Translations under genes and position numbers: made by a program
Shown here: positions 34,540-35,036 of the stretch, one piece after another
How positions within the stretch are numbered: position 1 is the first letter of the stretch
How the letters are laid out: every line of letters begins with the position of its first letter
Notes under the pieces: model-generated
Database searches by the model: none
Seen by the model: only the letters and a program-made list of their open reading frames with translations
What the model was told of the DNA's origin: nothing
DNA from: Photorhabdus bodei
GTDB lineage: Bacteria > Pseudomonadota > Gammaproteobacteria > Enterobacterales > Enterobacteriaceae
Reading direction: 5' to 3'
DNA length: 35,036 nucleotides
Assembly: GCF_003287735.1 (NCBI RefSeq)
Contig: NZ_NSCM01000047.1
Coordinates: 1-35,036 of the forward strand

Positions 34540-34782
34540 TTACTGAACATCTTCCATTTTGCCTAACAAGGCACGCAAACGTTCTTGCCATACTTGTTGC
34601 TCTTGTTTTAATTGCTCATTTTCATGAGCCAGAGACTCACGGCCGCTGGTTGCATTCTGGATCTCCTGAGACAAAGATCGATTTTTTTCTTTTAATTCTT
34701 CAATTTCCATTTGTAGCAGGGTAATAGTATCAATCGCCTGCTGAACCTTGGCTTCCAGCTTTTCAAACACTTCAAATGACAT
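34540..34782 (-). CDS. zapB: Cell division protein ZapB
   Basis: ZapB is a small cytoplasmic coiled coil that joins the Z-ring through ZapA and MatP. The start MSFEVFEKLEAKVQQ at 34782 is preceded by GGGGGAA and gives 80 residues (E. coli about 81). The frame is almost wholly heptad-like, with the identical run AIDTITLLQMEIEELKEK. The longer frame to 34875 is unconserved and rejected. Confidence 0.97.
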   Translation of the reverse strand: MSFEVFEKLEAKVQQAIDTITLLQMEIEELKEKNRSLSQEIQNATSGRESLAHENEQLKQEQQVWQERLRALLGKMEDVQ

Positions 34783-34914
34783 TCTCGGTTCCCCCTTATA
34801 AGCAATTGTCTGATTGTATGTAGCCAAAGCTCCCCTGTCTAGCAACATCCCCAACACATGAAAAATAACTACCAAATAAAAAGCTCAAAATGTCTCACAC
34901 TTTAATTTTCCTGA

Positions 34915-35036
34915 TTACCATCGAATCTCAGCTAGCTTGAGTAAATACTCAGGTATAGGTGCTGCCCGGATACATGAATAAATAAGCTGTTCGAATGTTT
35001 TTTTAAGGTTAAAGCGCCAATTGAACCTGAAACAGA
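34915..35036 (-). mobile_element. C-terminal fragment of an IS1595/ISXO2-like transposase (runs off the window)
   Basis: On the minus strand one frame is open from the window edge for 39 codons to a stop at 34915-34917. It reads CFRFNWRFNLKK, then IRAAPIPEYLLKLAEIRW. The pattern F.FNRRF.L near the start of this stretch, followed by a Pro-rich turn and LLKLAE at the end, is what I recall for the C-terminus of ISXO2-like transposases of the IS1595 family. Only this tail is visible, so the call is provisional. The spacer 34783-34914, toward zapB, would hold the element's end, but I could not recognise a terminal repeat. Confidence 0.5.

Noticed and set aside
34932..35036. Alternative minus-strand open frame at the right edge
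   Set aside because: It is slightly shorter and its translation resembles nothing I know, whereas the neighbouring frame shows a transposase-like C-terminus.

Overview
The window reads as a chromosomal segment of a gammaproteobacterium of the Morganellaceae, most likely Photorhabdus. The gene order rrn-murI-btuB-trmA-yijD-fabR-sthA-oxyR-arg-ppc-met-rpmE-priA-cytR-ftsN-hslVU-menA-rraA-zapB follows the enterobacterial backbone. Protein similarity to Escherichia coli is high throughout. A 127-bp ERIC element and an apparent type III secretion effector/chaperone pair fit Photorhabdus better than its sister genus Xenorhabdus. The genus is inferred from memory of these families; no search was run.

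Left part (1-8.5 kb): the 5' end of a 16S rRNA gene with its leader, boxA and tandem P1/P2 promoters, all reading leftward. Then come murI and btuB (overlapping by 56 bp), trmA, the yijD/fabR pair, sthA, and oxyR convergent with sthA. Arginine block (8.5-14.5 kb): a leftward argC-argB-argG-argH cluster diverges from argE across a pair of ARG boxes. The argG is the short type and sits inside the operon, unlike in E. coli.

ppc (14.7-17.4 kb) is followed by a gene-poor interval of about 3 kb before metF, which is the accessory part of the window. It holds a small secreted four-cysteine protein, then a leftward pair: a candidate type III effector with a Cys-His-Asp papain/transglutaminase-like triad and an acidic class I chaperone. 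The interval ends with a short possible gene remnant, a 13-unit octanucleotide tandem array and an abutting ERIC element. Sampled lines of these genes have 52-60 % G+C, against very AT-rich spacers, which suggests acquired DNA.

Right part (20.4-35 kb): the MetJ regulon (metF, metBL, metJ) with two sets of tandem met boxes, rpmE, priA, cytR, ftsN, then hslVU behind a sigma-32-type promoter that overlaps the ftsN stop. After these come menA behind a perfect 19-bp hairpin, rraA and zapB. The window closes with what looks like the last 39 codons of an IS1595/ISXO2-like transposase.

The backbone is ordinary. The part worth a second look is 17.4-20.4 kb.
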